A DNA stretch of 64,000 nt, taken from NCBI GenBank assembly GCA_033182465.1, contig CP137323.1:2604001-2668000 (forward strand), in the 5' to 3' direction. Shown piece by piece: positions 48,021 to 59,411 of the stretch. The DNA is from Sanghuangporus weigelae (Eukaryota > Basidiomycota > Agaricomycetes > Hymenochaetales > Hymenochaetaceae). Numbering within the stretch: position 1 is the stretch's first letter; each line of letters opens with the position of its first letter. The notes below the pieces were generated by a model. It did not search any database and had not been told where the DNA came from. It worked only from the letters and a program-made list of their open reading frames with translations. The position numbers were made by a program, and so were the translations under genes.

Positions 48021-48800
48021 ATACTGTATGACAGGATAGTCAAAGGAGAATAAGGAACGTGGTCGAAGCCCTCGAACAAATGGGGCTTCAAAAGATCGAA
48101 ACGAAAGTCCACTGTAAGAGTATGTACAGTCCGAAGGTCGAAACAACAAATGGCACACATATAAAGCAAGAAAACAAGGAAGAATGCATGGATCGACTGA
48201 TACGACAGTGAAGGGTGCAATGGGAAAAGAATGTGTAAATCGCAACAGATCCTATGTTCCAGGACGAAAGAAGAAATGGGAGAGAAAGAAGAAAAGAAAA
48301 GAAAGGTAATCCAAGAACATAACAATAGATACTCTACACTACTTGTACATGTACAATACTAACGCGGGTATGAAGGGAAGGGAAGACAACAATTCTGTAT
48401 GGGAGACCGAATGTGCATCGTTCGTACAGTATACAACTTCGGGGAACGGAAAGGGATATGGTGGCCACTCTTAGGCGGCAAGGTCCAACTCGATGCTCTT
48501 AGCTGGTACGACGCTCGTCCTCGCCCTCCGTACACGTCTTATCGTTGGGCGCTGTGTGCGCGGACCACTCCGGAGAACAATATCCGCATCAGCTTTGGTT
48601 CCAGCATCGATTTTCATGACGTCGTCGATAGCGGTAGGAGTGTCATCGACATTTTTGTCCGAGGCCGTGGGAATGGCGGCATGGCCGCTGGAATTAAGCC
48701 GAGTACGCAGAGCAGAGCTAATACCAAATTATTATCAAAGAAAATAAGTACCATCGAACAAGAATGACAACAGCACATATCAATGCACGGGGATGGATGC
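48021..48800. other. Intergenic, no gene seen
   Basis: 3' flank of the large Ser/Pro-rich gene and A/G-rich spacer. A minus-strand open frame at 47903-48325 overlaps the dispersed repeat and is judged spurious. Confidence 0.5.
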
Positions 48801-51800
48801 TCACCCTCCGAAGAAACTCCCACCGGACATCTTCAACTTTGACCTCAGCGTCTGTGTTGCGCTCGAGCCAGAACCGGTCCTTGCGTGTCCGCGAGTAATA
48901 ACATGCACAACAGTCGGACTCTGTGAGCCATTATTATTTCCCGAAGAACCGACAGCGGCTGCACCAGCAAGGGGTCGGTTCCGTGAAGCAGCAAGAGCAG
49001 CGCGCTTCTGTCTTACGCGCGCGACTAGCGTGGCGGCTGCAACAGCGGCTTCGCCCATCGGACTCCTCGGATCCGTCAAGGTCAGCCTGTTCATCTTCCT
49101 CATCCCAGTCGTAGTAGAAGATCTTTTGGCCGATATGACGCTCACAGCACTCGCATTCCTCGAATGCCCGCCTGCTCCAAAAGCGGACATAGTCGACTTG
49201 GTCGAAGTAGCCGAAAGTGGCACACTAGTCGCAGGGAGAAGAACCGTTCCGCCCTTGAACTTTGTGACGACTCGCAATTTTGGTAGGGGCGACGGCCGTA
49301 GACCGAATCGGTGATAGTCAGCGCCTGCAGCTTGGGCACTCAGATCGGTTGCGACGCTTCCTCCACTATCTGGTGTGGGAAGCGGGAAAGTGTTTGGGTC
49401 AGGGAGCGCACGGATGGCGGCGCGAATCGCTGCGGCGGAACGCGCGGAGTGGCGCTTCTTTGACGAGCTGATGCTTCGCGTTTTACTCTTCCTCCTCTCG
49501 GTTATGCTGCCCGTTGCGCTAATCCCGGAAGCCATGCTCTTTCGTACGGTCTCCTGCCTTCTCAGTGCACCTTCGTTCGGACTCGCGTTCCTATATCCCG
49601 TACCATTCATGTTGGCATCCTCATCATCGATATCTACAAAGCCATCATCCTCCCTCGTCCGACTCTCATCAACAAGAGGCACGAAAAATCCTGCATTGTA
49701 GCTCGAGGCATGGTGCTCCGTGTTGATACTACTAGCAATCGTCAACAAACTCCCCATCTGCTCTTCCTCGCTCGCACCGGCCATGCTCTTGATGAGATCC
49801 GCAAAGGCAGGGTCGATACTTATATGCGTTTGTGCGCCGGAGGTGGACTGGTGCAGGATGCTGAAGGAGGTGGAGGTATTATTGGTGTTGGAACTCAGGA
49901 TGGAGAACGCCCCGGCTGTGCTGCTGATCGTACGGTGCTGGTGCCCGCGGGATTCATTCTCGTTCTCGTCTGGCATCTGTGCTTCGACGACGTTGGGTAG
50001 AAGTGCGTTAGTCGCTGTGGGAGTTGTGAGGTGGTCGCTCTCCGATTCCTCAGAGCCGTCTGTCTCGGAGGACTTGCGGTCTAAAGCTGGAGCAATGTTC
50101 TCCTCGTCCTGATCCTTCTTTTGCTGTTGCTGTTTCGTAGAAAACAGGATTGAAGGAACAGCTCCAATGGTCGAGCTCCGCGCACGCGAAACGGCTTTGC
50201 TGGTCTTAAACCTCAACGGCGCAACACCACCAGGAGAATCCAACGAACTCGGCGAGATGCAGAACGACGTCGCGCGTTGAGCGCGTGCGCTGCTCTTCCC
50301 CTGCTTATCAGAACAAGCGGTGATATTAAAGCTTGTCTTTACGGCCTCAGCACTCTGCGGATGCGGTACTGTCATTGGTACACGTCCACGTGCATTGACC
50401 ACCTCCATACGACGACTCGATGAGCTCCTAATCTTCAACGGCGCCACGGGCGGTTGCGCAAGAGCAGGAGCAGGAGCGAGTTCAGGCGTAGTGTAGATAA
50501 TCGTCGGCTTGTCCAGCTCGAACGTCTGATTATCTGGCGGCGCAGAACTCGATCCAGGTGTGACCCTTCCGAGGCCGCTGAATGAAGTGGGAGGAGGGAG
50601 AGCGTTTGCAGTGTGCACGTCAATTGCCGGTGGGATGGGGAAAGCATGTTTCTTCTCTCCGTTCGTCCGGGATTCAGGATTATTTGGGGCGTTAAAGGCG
50701 GAGGTGGAGGTGGAAGTAGACTGAGCACGTCGACGCGGAGGGACAGGGAACCCGAGTAACGGTACACCTGATGGAAACATCTTCACAATTCCTTTGTTCC
50801 TCACCGATACTGGGAAGGTGAACTTCGGAAGTTCGGCGACGCGGTGTTTTAGGTCTGCGATGGCCTCGCGCGCGGTGATGTGCTTCGGGTGACTCAGAGT
50901 CTGCGTTGTGTGCATCAGCATTTTACGTCGGAAGAAAAGAGAGAAGGAATGAAATTGTAATAAGTGAGCGGTACATACCACTTCGTCGTTTTTCGCTGCG
51001 GTCGTAGTGGTGATGCTCATACCGGGCAACACAGCCCTCTCAGCAGGACTCTTCCCAACGTCTAGAAGACTTGGACTAGGCGGGACTCCAGTACTGCTCG
51101 CGCTCGGGATGGGCATCTCAGCTGCTCCTACGGCACTTGGCGCGGGTATGAAGAGAGGTGCGACGGGCGGTAAGGGGAAACTCGTCAGGGAGAACGCGTC
51201 GGTGTCACTTGGTGTGAGCGCAGGTGATTGGGCTGTGGAGGAGGTGGGCGGAGGTGGAAGTTGGTTGCGAGCATGAGATGATTGAGGGAGAGGATGCGTA
51301 GGTTTGGGAGGAGGTGGAGGCGGTGGAGGCGTAGCGGAGGCTGCATTTGCTGAGTTCTTGGAAGATCCTGGGAGAGAAGTAGGCTGACGATGGGGTGAGT
51401 TGCGCGGAGTAGCAGCCGGTGTTGGTAGACCAATACCAGTAGTACTGGTGCTACTGCTATTCTTAGCTGTTACGCCAATACCAATTCCTACGCCGATACC
51501 GATGTTGATCCCGAGATCCTCAAGTGTTGCAGCCGCACCGCGTCTCTCCCCGCACGGGACATTCACAACGCTCCGACTGCACGCGAGTGCTTCGCCCATA
51601 TCGATCTCTTCTTCCCCGTCTTCCACTTCCACGCCTTCATTTCCTTTCTTGTCATTCCCTGTACCGATTACGAACTTTCTACCAAAGGCAGAAGAGTTGG
51701 AAATCCTCTTCCCCCAGATACCCAATGCGGAACCAGGAACGGAGCCGGGGAGCGGAGTAGTCAAGAAGCTCTCCGAGCTCGAGCCCGACCCTGAGGCAGA

Positions 51801-54014
51801 GTTTGTAGAGCCGGGACTGTCGTCCATGGAATCGAGGATCCGGACGAGCTCGTCTACATCTGGGACGAGGAACGTCGAGCGTGCGCTGCGCGTCGAGGTG
51901 CGTGATGCAGCACGGCTGTATGGTTTCTGTGCTCCTGCGTTCCTCCCTGCAACCCCTTCGTCCACTTCGTTAAGCCCAGCCCCAGACCCTTCGCTATCGT
52001 TCACTCGAGAGAAGACTCCGCGCATACCCACGCGGGCAGCGTGTCCGTACCCAATCGTGCTATACCGCGCGTTTGAGCTCCTCCGGCCGCGAAGGTTGAG
52101 CGGCGACGTTGAAACAGCGGAAGTCGGGGAGAGGAACATGCTGTTGGAACGCACAGGTCCCGAGCTGGGTGGTGCTCCATATCCACCAACATTCACATTG
52201 TCGTTGGTGATGTCGGAAGCTTGTCCTTCGAGTATGTCAGGTAAGTTCGAGCTTGTTGCGATGGTTGCGCTAGGTGTGCGCGGGAGCGGACGTGGCGCGC
52301 GTCTCGGACCTCCGACAGTTGCAGTGCCGGAAGAAGAGTTTGGATCCAGAGAGGTTGAGCGGGAAGGAAGGCTGACGCTCCTGTCCCTCGTCAAAGTCTG
52401 CGAGGAGGGTGTAGCTGATATGGGCGTCGGTAATGGCGGTAGTGGCCGCCTTCCTGATCCCGACCCCGAATTTGATCCCACGCTTCCACTCCTTGTGCGA
52501 GTCGAAAGATGGATGCCGCAGTGCTGGATCCTATCAAGCGCGCTGGGGCGAGGGAGCCAGGGCAACGGTGCCACTGGTCTTCCTCCATCACTCCCACTCC
52601 CACTCCCGTTCCAATTCCCACTAATGGAGGTGTTATTGTTGCTATAATTACCGTGATCCCCATCAATCAGCTGCGAGGCACGGGAGCCGTACGTGAGTAC
52701 GCTGGAGCCGTATGTTTGCACGCTCACGCGGAGCGGATCGTAGTCGTAGTCGTTCGTCGTGGCCATAGAGTATACGCTGTCCCGCTGTTGAGCCTGCGGG
52801 ACGAGGAGGCTTGATGTCCGAGTTTCATTTCCCGCAGAGACAATAACCTCCGGCTCGCTGTAGACTGATCCAGAGCTCGCACTTGCGAGCGTGATAGCGC
52901 TCTGCCTCGCAAGGAGGGCGTTGCGTGTGAGTCGACGCTGGATGATAGAATCCGGATCCGCGCGGTCGTCCGACCTATCGAGATCATCGAGTTTGTAGTC
53001 CACGAAGAAGCTCGCACGCTGCAAGTCGGAGAGGTTCTCCCGCGCAAGGGAGAGGGTGCTGAGCGCTTCGGCTGGGAGGCCCGAGAGGTTGGTATCTCTG
53101 AAGGACGACTCGTACGGTGGAGCGTTATCGATTTCTTCCTGCACTTCTGGAGAGGACGAGGAAGGGTGGCGTTGTTGAACCTGGAGAGACGTTAGTGAAG
53201 GGTCCGGATGGATTTTGACTTTAGGCATTAAACGTGAAATGAATGAGTGCCTCGAGACTTTTGTGCCAGGGACGCAGGGAAGGATGAAGGGACGGGGGCA
53301 ATGGGAAGACACGAGGCGGCGAGGGAAAAGAGCATAAGTACACAGGGCGGAGGTACATACCTGAAACACCCCGCCACTGTACTGAGCCATCTGGTACTCC
53401 TTCTGCTCTTGCTGTCCTCTAGCATGTGAGAAACCGTGGTCGGAGGGTGTGGTGAAGGACTCGAAGGACGGGCGAGCTGTTGAAGTGGAGCATGAAGAGG
53501 AAGACATGGAAGCCGGACCACAGCCTGTGACTGTGTTTGATGATGAAGAAGTAGTGGATGAAGTGGAAGGATGGGCTGCGTGAGAGGGATGAAGAGGATA
53601 GACGAAGTTGATTGTAGAGAACCTGGTATACTTGGGTGGAGGAGACGGTTCGCTAGTGCTCTGTTCGCCACTCATTACATGTAAGGATGATGATATTGAT
53701 GTTACCCCGTTCCGGCATACCTCCGAGCCACAGTTATTCTGGGAGACCGAGTCGGTGTCTGAGTTTCCGTTCCCCATTGGAATAGTATTGGATATCTTCG
53801 ATTTGGACTGTTGCTGGAGGAGGATGTCCGATAAGTCGTCCGGTCTGAGCCGGAGGAGCGGTGGGAGCTCAGATACAGCTGCAACAGGTCGAGGACTGGC
53901 CACAATCATCCCTCCTTTCCACCCTCGACGAGGAACGAGGGCGAGAAGACCAGGGTAGGAAGAGGGATGATAAGGGAGCACTAGGAGTGATAGAGGACAC
54001 AAGTTTATAGACAT
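48801..54014 (-). CDS. Very large Ser/Pro-rich, mostly disordered protein (about 1650 aa)
   Basis: An almost unbroken frame of 1737 codons contains two likely introns whose removal keeps the frame: 53360-53181 (180 nt) and 50978-50901 (78 nt), leaving 1651 residues. The sequence is Ser-, Thr-, Pro-, Gly- and Asn-rich throughout, with a poly-Pro run (about eight Pro before KPTHPLP) and SPPPKYTRFSTINF near the N-terminus. More ordered spots include TLSLARENLSDLQRASFFVD and SIDPAFADLIKSMAGASEEE. There is no catalytic motif or transmembrane segment. The pattern fits a cytoskeletal, polarity or signalling scaffold with SH3-type ligand sites, but the family is not recognised. ATG 54014 is the farthest upstream; internal starts such as MGNGNSDTDS are possible. 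Confidence 0.75.
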   Translation of the reverse strand: MSINLCPLSLLVLPYHPSSYPGLLALVPRRGWKGGMIVASPRPVAAVSELPPLLRLRPDDLSDILLQQQSKSKISNTIPMGNGNSDTDSVSQNNCGSEVCRNGVTSISSSLHVMSGEQSTSEPSPPPKYTRFSTINFVYPLHPSHAAHPSTSSTTSSSSNTVTGCGPASMSSSSCSTSTARPSFESFTTPSDHGFSHARGQQEQKEYQMAQYSGGVFQVCTSALCTYALFPRRLVSSHCPRPFILPCVPGTKVSRHSFISRLMPKVKIHPDPSLTSLQVQQRHPSSSSPEVQEEIDNAPPYESSFRDTNLSGLPAEALSTLSLARENLSDLQRASFFVDYKLDDLDRSDDRADPDSIIQRRLTRNALLARQSAITLASASSGSVYSEPEVIVSAGNETRTSSLLVPQAQQRDSVYSMATTNDYDYDPLRVSVQTYGSSVLTYGSRASQLIDGDHGNYSNNNTSISGNWNGSGSGSDGGRPVAPLPWLPRPSALDRIQHCGIHLSTRTRSGSVGSNSGSGSGRRPLPPLPTPISATPSSQTLTRDRSVSLPSRSTSLDPNSSSGTATVGGPRRAPRPLPRTPSATIATSSNLPDILEGQASDITNDNVNVGGYGAPPSSGPVRSNSMFLSPTSAVSTSPLNLRGRRSSNARYSTIGYGHAARVGMRGVFSRVNDSEGSGAGLNEVDEGVAGRNAGAQKPYSRAASRTSTRSARSTFLVPDVDELVRILDSMDDSPGSTNSASGSGSSSESFLTTPLPGSVPGSALGIWGKRISNSSAFGRKFVIGTGNDKKGNEGVEVEDGEEEIDMGEALACSRSVVNVPCGERRGAAATLEDLGINIGIGVGIGIGVTAKNSSSTSTTGIGLPTPAATPRNSPHRQPTSLPGSSKNSANAASATPPPPPPPPKPTHPLPQSSHARNQLPPPPTSSTAQSPALTPSDTDAFSLTSFPLPPVAPLFIPAPSAVGAAEMPIPSASSTGVPPSPSLLDVGKSPAERAVLPGMSITTTTAAKNDEVVCTAHLLQFHSFSLFFRRKMLMHTTQTLSHPKHITAREAIADLKHRVAELPKFTFPVSVRNKGIVKMFPSGVPLLGFPVPPRRRAQSTSTSTSAFNAPNNPESRTNGEKKHAFPIPPAIDVHTANALPPPTSFSGLGRVTPGSSSAPPDNQTFELDKPTIIYTTPELAPAPALAQPPVAPLKIRSSSSRRMEVVNARGRVPMTVPHPQSAEAVKTSFNITACSDKQGKSSARAQRATSFCISPSSLDSPGGVAPLRFKTSKAVSRARSSTIGAVPSILFSTKQQQQKKDQDEENIAPALDRKSSETDGSEESESDHLTTPTATNALLPNVVEAQMPDENENESRGHQHRTISSTAGAFSILSSNTNNTSTSFSILHQSTSGAQTHISIDPAFADLIKSMAGASEEEQMGSLLTIASSINTEHHASSYNAGFFVPLVDESRTREDDGFVDIDDEDANMNGTGYRNASPNEGALRRQETVRKSMASGISATGSITERRKSKTRSISSSKKRHSARSAAAIRAAIRALPDPNTFPLPTPDSGGSVATDLSAQAAGADYHRFGLRPSPLPKLRVVTKFKGGTVLLPATSVPLSATSTKSTMSAFGAGGHSRNASAVSVISAKRSSTTTGMRKMNRLTLTDPRSPMGEAAVAAATLVARVRQKRAALAASRNRPLAGAAAVGSSGNNNGSQSPTVVHVITRGHARTGSGSSATQTLRSKLKMSGGSFFGG

Positions 54015-55467
54015 ATATCATCATCCATCAATGATCAACATCAAAAACCCAGTACGTACACTACACGGACTTGCTCCGTTAGGATATAAATCATATCGGT
54101 CTCAAGTCCTTCTTCGATTGTTGATATTATTGCATTATCTTTGCGAACATTATCGCATATCTCATAGTTTCCATCTCTCCAGAGCAGAAAATGAAGTATT
54201 TCTGTACATGAAGAGACGAGCTTGAGTGGCAAAGAGAAGGAAGAGATACGGAGACAAAGAAAATATGCCGATCAGGGTAGCTTTTCCACGTGTGCCCGTC
54301 CCTGATCGATTACGTACGACTTCTCTCCTCCTCGCCTCCTCGCCCACCGTGACCGTCGGTACGCTACGTCACGTCAGCTGCGACATTCCTGACTCTTGCA
54401 AGGACACGGAGTCTGAGCACCGTTTCAAAAGATGAAGAGGACAGAAATACGTATCCTAGGATGGCGTTTCTTACGAATTCGGGTGCTTTTCTCATACAAA
54501 TTAAATCCCCATCAAATTGAGGTTCGAATTCAATATCCAAGTCAGGCGGTCCGACGGAATCTGCACGTTCCAAGACCAAGATATCAAGATACTCTCAGAC
54601 CTCATGAACACATTTTTGTATCATTTCCTCTCATTTATGGAAATGATGTTCATCGCCCTTCCATCATGCGTTGTATCATCAGTTTGTATCTCTTAGTCTC
54701 GATCCCGATCAGAATGCACTTTGAGGCACTTTATTATTGATGTATGGATCACGATTATTCTTCCTCGTGCATTTTACTCCCCCTCTCGTGTCGATCCATC
54801 CCATCACTCTCGTCAAATCACTGCACATTTCGATACCATCAGACATGTCTGCCTTACGGACCATGAGCAAAGTTTTTTTCTCAACAGAAAGGGTCTTCCC
54901 CGAACCTGCCCTCCTGCGCTCCCGAGCCGGAGTTCCCGAGTCGTAGTAATTCAGTTCGGAGACTGGTATAAACTGGGCATAGAGCCCGCGCATCAATTAT
55001 CAGCAACGATAAACAAACGACGAGAACATCCTCGGACGTCCAATGGTCCATGCGAAAGTCCTCACGGACATTCTGATTCAGTCTGATTTTCGTTTACTTA
55101 CAATATGCATTCAATACATCTACAGTTAGTTGCGTGATGCTATTGATATCGTTTACTACCATCAGCGCAGAACGACGGAAGGAGGATATACATGCACCGA
55201 TGAGGTCTTCGACCGGTTATCTAGGCCAACTCCGGACACCGGGTCCCGTTCTCCCTCATCTGTCCCGCATCATCGTATACAATACTGACAATATTGCAGT
55301 CCCACGATTCCCGAAGAGCATTGCAGATTCTGCGAACCTCTGGGCGCTGTTTTTCCTTGATTGAACGATTTGTTTTCTTGAGTTTTGATGCCATTGCCAA
55401 TGCTTTCCTGGTTCACACGTGTTGCGGTGTTCTCGGACACTCCGGAACCTTGCCTAGCCACTGATTA
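54015..55467. other. Intergenic, no resolved gene
   Basis: Promoter side of the large minus-strand gene. A plus-strand frame at 54845-54946 (MSALRTMSKVFFSTERVFPE...) resembles a mitochondrial leader, but it stops after 33 residues and no exon could be joined. Confidence 0.4.
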
Positions 55468-56821
55468 CTGTATTTCTGCCCGAAACGCACAGTCTAAGGG
55501 TTTTTCCCTTCCTCAAATTCTCCCTTCGTATTTTTCATTGCAAAAACTCGATTATAAGATAATTGTGCATATTAGAATTACATTTCAGTTATTTTTAAAG
55601 CGAAAAATGGTGTTGTAAATATTTTATTGAATTTATGAGAGGAGGAGGTCAAAACGTGGGTGCTCGCTGCTCTGTGCCCGAAACGCACACACCGTGGGAA
55701 CAACCCCTGTCGCGTCTTGACGGCTCTCCTCTCACTCACTCACTCTCATCTTTGCTGGTAAACAGATCGAGAATGGTCGCACTATGCCCTATTTCAGTGC
55801 CCAGAAGAAATTCCCGGATGGCCATGCATACATATAGGCTTCGATAATGGTTAATTTCACAGTGGGACATGCGTAGTTGTGCTGACTTGAACGAGACGGT
55901 GAAGAATAAGATCCAGGACAAGGATTGGTGCGTAACAACGTGCATCTTCAATACCTCACCTAACTGACGTGTTATTTAGATTCTGAATGAGTATATCTCT
56001 GTGCTTAAGACGTCCGTTCCATGTCAGACTACAACATTCAGAAGGAATCATCGAATATCTCTGCACTGGTCTATGGGTATAGTAATCCTACGATGAATGG
56101 GATTCTGTGATGCGTCTTCAGTCTCTCTGCATGGTGGAATGCAGATCTTTGTGAAGACACTTACAGGAAAGACAACTTTCATGCTAGATTAGTTGCGATC
56201 CGACTCGAGGCTCGTTCGAGGGCGCTTCAGAATAAGAATTCCGATGTTTTTTAAGCATTACAATTGCAATTACAATAATAATTCACCACCATGGATTACC
56301 AGGCTCATATTTCATATTTTGCTTTCTCTGATATTGAAAAACCAAAGTATGTAAAAAGTTTGGTGATTGTGTCTCGGAAAGCCACGGAAAAAAATAATGA
56401 AGTCTGTTGATGCTGATTTCTTACATAGTCATATTCTGAAAATGAGTGCATTACCCCGGGAGCTCTAGAATTCCCCGGAACAACTTCCAGATCCTCAAAT
56501 TTCATACATGGCTTACAGCAACCATGAGACACCTTCTCACCAAGTTTCATCTCGAACAGAGGCTAGACAAAATTAATAGCAAGGATATATAGTGTGGGAA
56601 CGATTTTGGTTCATTCAATTTGCTCAATTTACTGAAAAGATGAGATTGCGTGCACGATTACTCGACTTGTACTGGATATTTTCCCGCCGTTTTTGGATAT
56701 ATTGTAGATAAGATGCTACGCTATCCATGTACAAATTTTCATGAATTTTGAGTAAGAATTGAGTGAGAAACGACAAGAGTGTGCGTTAGGGGGTCAGTGT
56801 GCGTAAGGGGCAGAAACACAG
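55468..56821. mobile_element. Non-autonomous TA-target DNA transposon, copy 2 (1354 bp)
   Basis: Same family as 42246-43574: ends CTGTATTTCTGCCC and the complement of CTGTGTTTCTGCCC, flanked by TA. The interior aligns along the whole length with substantial divergence, and no transposase is readable. The end motif here is ACGCACA instead of ACGCTCAG, and it is changed consistently at all four sites. Confidence 0.8.
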
Positions 56822-57750
56822 TATATGAGATCAATTTAATGTGCAGGTACACAGGACAATGCCAGTCCCTCGAACATTGCATGTTTACCGTGCTCTTGTC
56901 CAATCGAGTCCGACTACTACCGACAGCATATCACGATCATGGATAGTAATCACAGGGATGCTGCGAGTGAAGTTCCCTCAAGTCGACGTATACCAACAAC
57001 TTGTGCAGTGCGTATAGTACCAAATTGCTAAGGTGTGACTCGGAGTAACCTCGTCTTCGATGGAGCAACTAATGACTGTGTTGCTCCATCTCTAGTATCT
57101 TGGGATCCCGTCTTGTAGTGTAGTCTTCTGCTTCGATTTGAATCTGTCTCGTGAGCGCGGTACCGAAAACCATGGGCAGATCGAGCGAGAGGCCATAAAA
57201 TATATGTGGGAAGTTGTGAAGTCGTTATAACACTCACCTGAGTTGATCACTCTGGCTGAAAACAACATCAGCGCTGACGGTTGCTTCATGCGGGTGATAC
57301 TATCAATTATCAAATAAACAGTCAGTGAAGTCCAAATATGAAATGCAGATAGCACCTCACATGCGAAGTGAAGTTAACAATATTTAGAAGATATTACGAA
57401 GTTGTCTATACAACCTTTCAAAGTTGTGGTCGTATTGCAAAACGCGAAAGAATAATCACGTAAGTAATTACATACGTACCGGTAGATTAGGTAAGTTATT
57501 CGCACATACCGGAGACTGGTTCACCGGGACAATTATGAATGAATGAATGATTGTCTAACCAGTAAGTGAGTATCGTGCTTCAAAGGTCAGATCAGTCAGC
57601 GGTCTCAGGTCTTCTTACAGATCATTCATCGCTATCTATGCTTCCGCCTGTATAAACATTCTCGGTAAAATATAAATGGAAGGGAAGTGTATCTATCCCC
57701 TTTGCCATGATTGGTTACAACTGGGTTCTTTTTATTCAGCGTATGAATCT
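56822..57750. other. Intergenic, no gene seen
   Basis: Spacer with a short GAAT/ATGA microsatellite near 57534-57550. No supported coding sequence. Confidence 0.5.
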
Positions 57751-58753
57751 TTAGTTCTCGTCGGTGTAGGCTCGTTTCTAAAAAGCAGCAAAATGGGGAC
57801 TCTGTGGCGAGAAGGGGATATTCAAAACGTACCGAAAATCTATAATGCGTGCCTTCTGCAGTTTGATCAATCGCATTTATCTCATTCTGCGACAGGTCCG
57901 GAATGCTTTCAGCATCGAGGTACTCCTTAAGACGCCATTCTTTCGTAGACGTCGTTACAGCGATCATGTTCTTCGACTCTACCCACTTGAACAATAGCTG
58001 ATTCGGTGTCGCCGCTTCGCCGCGCGCGTTTGCTATTGACTCGAGAACGGATTTGATCTGGGCACATATCGGCAGGATTGCAGAGTGCTTGTCGGGATCG
58101 GGGAACAGGGGACGTAAAGATCCCCAGGAGGCAACGATGATACTGTGCTTCTTGCAGTAGGAAAGCAGCGGTTCGAGGTGACTGGATACGAGAAGGTGGT
58201 ATTCTATCTGTCGTGTCTGATTAGATCAAGAGAAATGTGTGATGACGCTCCCGAGGCTCACCTGATTTATGACAGGCTTCTCCAATCCAAGTTCTATGAC
58301 TTCGTCGAGATCCTTAACATTGAAGTTACTAACTCCGATACTACGGGCAAGGCCTTTCTTTTTTACGTCAATCATTTCGAGCCAGGCTTGCTTCATGCCT
58401 CCCGGACGGTCTCGTACAAGATACGGAGCATGTACAAGATACAAATCGACATACTCCAGCTGGAGCTTCTTCAAACTATCGCGCAGATTTCCTTCAACAG
58501 TACCCCCCGGTGGTATCGCATCGAGCTTAGTCGTAATATAAAGTGATTCGCGTGGTACTCCCGACGATGCGATTGCATCTCCAACGTCCTCTTCGTTTTT
58601 GTACATTGCTGCAGTGTCAATGTGCGTGAATCCCAGCGAGAGGGCTAAAGCACAGGCATCTTTGCAACTTTTCTGGAAGAATGCTGTCCCAGTACCGAAG
58701 GCAATCCAGGGGATCTGAGCACCGTCTGAGAGTGAGACGGTTTTGACTGGCAT
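57751..58753 (-). CDS. Aldo/keto reductase (297 aa)
   Basis: Three exons: 58753-58262, 58207-57833 and 57777-57751. This is an NADPH-dependent (beta/alpha)8 reductase of the AKR superfamily, reducing aldehydes or ketones to alcohols in the cytosol. The catalytic tetrad is present: Asp46 and Tyr51 (THIDTAAMY), Lys76 (YITTKL) and His108 (YLVHAP). Other family motifs are IPWIAFGTGTAF, SIGVSNFNVKDLDEVIE, VINQIEYH and the cofactor-binding TTSTKEWRLKEYL. It is slightly shorter than typical AKRs, as in fungal GCY/YPR1-like members. The substrate cannot be read from sequence. A close paralogue with identical exon lengths for exons 1 and 2 lies next to it on the same strand. Confidence 0.93.
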
Positions 58754-59411
58754 GGCGAAGACGAGGACAAGTTTACTGCGAAAAGGAGGTGGTCATTAGA
58801 ATCCGAGAATCAGGCGACCTTTTATACTATACAAAACTTTCCATAGCGAAAGGTAGAATATAAGTCACGGAGCTTTTGCGACCAATCAATCGTTCAGTTG
58901 AGCTCTCGGAGAAGCTGAGGCCATCTGTAGCAACAACCAATGAGAAAATCGATACGAAAGTCACGGTTTGATGGTCATGGGACGCGAATATTGGGTGTAT
59001 CCATATCGCAACATTGCGTTGCCTTTTGCAAAGGCTACATCCAATCAGGGCGCTTGCCATTATTTGAATCGACAAGAAAATACATTTTCTTTGAATGCGA
59101 TATTGATCTCGCTCGCAAGGGACGCAGGCCAAGATAAAAGGCATCACCGTGATCAAAATTGAAGACGAGGATGGCATAATATGTATTATAATATCGGTGT
59201 TCTGATCATGCGTGTGTTCCAGATTGGATCCATCTAGGCGTTTAAACAGACTTAACAAACATACACTAATTTCGTCTTTGGCAAAGTACGTCAAATTAAA
59301 TCCGGCCACACTACTCCTACTGGGACAGTTCTTGGCTAAGCCGCTATAGCAAAGGAAAAGAAAGGAAAAGAAAAGATCAGGATCCTTTAACTACAACAAC
59401 AAGCATACCCA
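58754..59411. other. Spacer between tandem reductase genes
   Basis: Promoter of the downstream reductase and 3' flank of the upstream one. A purine-rich AAAGGAAAAG repeat lies at about 59350-59375. Confidence 0.5.

Noticed and set aside
47903-48325. 140-codon minus-strand frame rich in Phe and Cys
   Set aside because: It overlaps a dispersed repeat and an A/G-rich stretch whose complement opens the frame by composition.
51400-52647. 415-codon plus-strand frame
   Set aside because: Antisense shadow of the large Ser/Pro-rich gene; codon bias belongs to the minus strand.
54505-54545. tRNA-like B-box (GGTTCGAATTC)
   Set aside because: No A-box at a suitable distance and no cloverleaf could be formed.
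54845-54946. Short frame resembling a mitochondrial targeting peptide
   Set aside because: It stops after 33 residues and no exon could be joined with a normal intron.
57533-57560. GAAT-type repeat as a functional element
   Set aside because: Simple short microsatellite with no associated structure.
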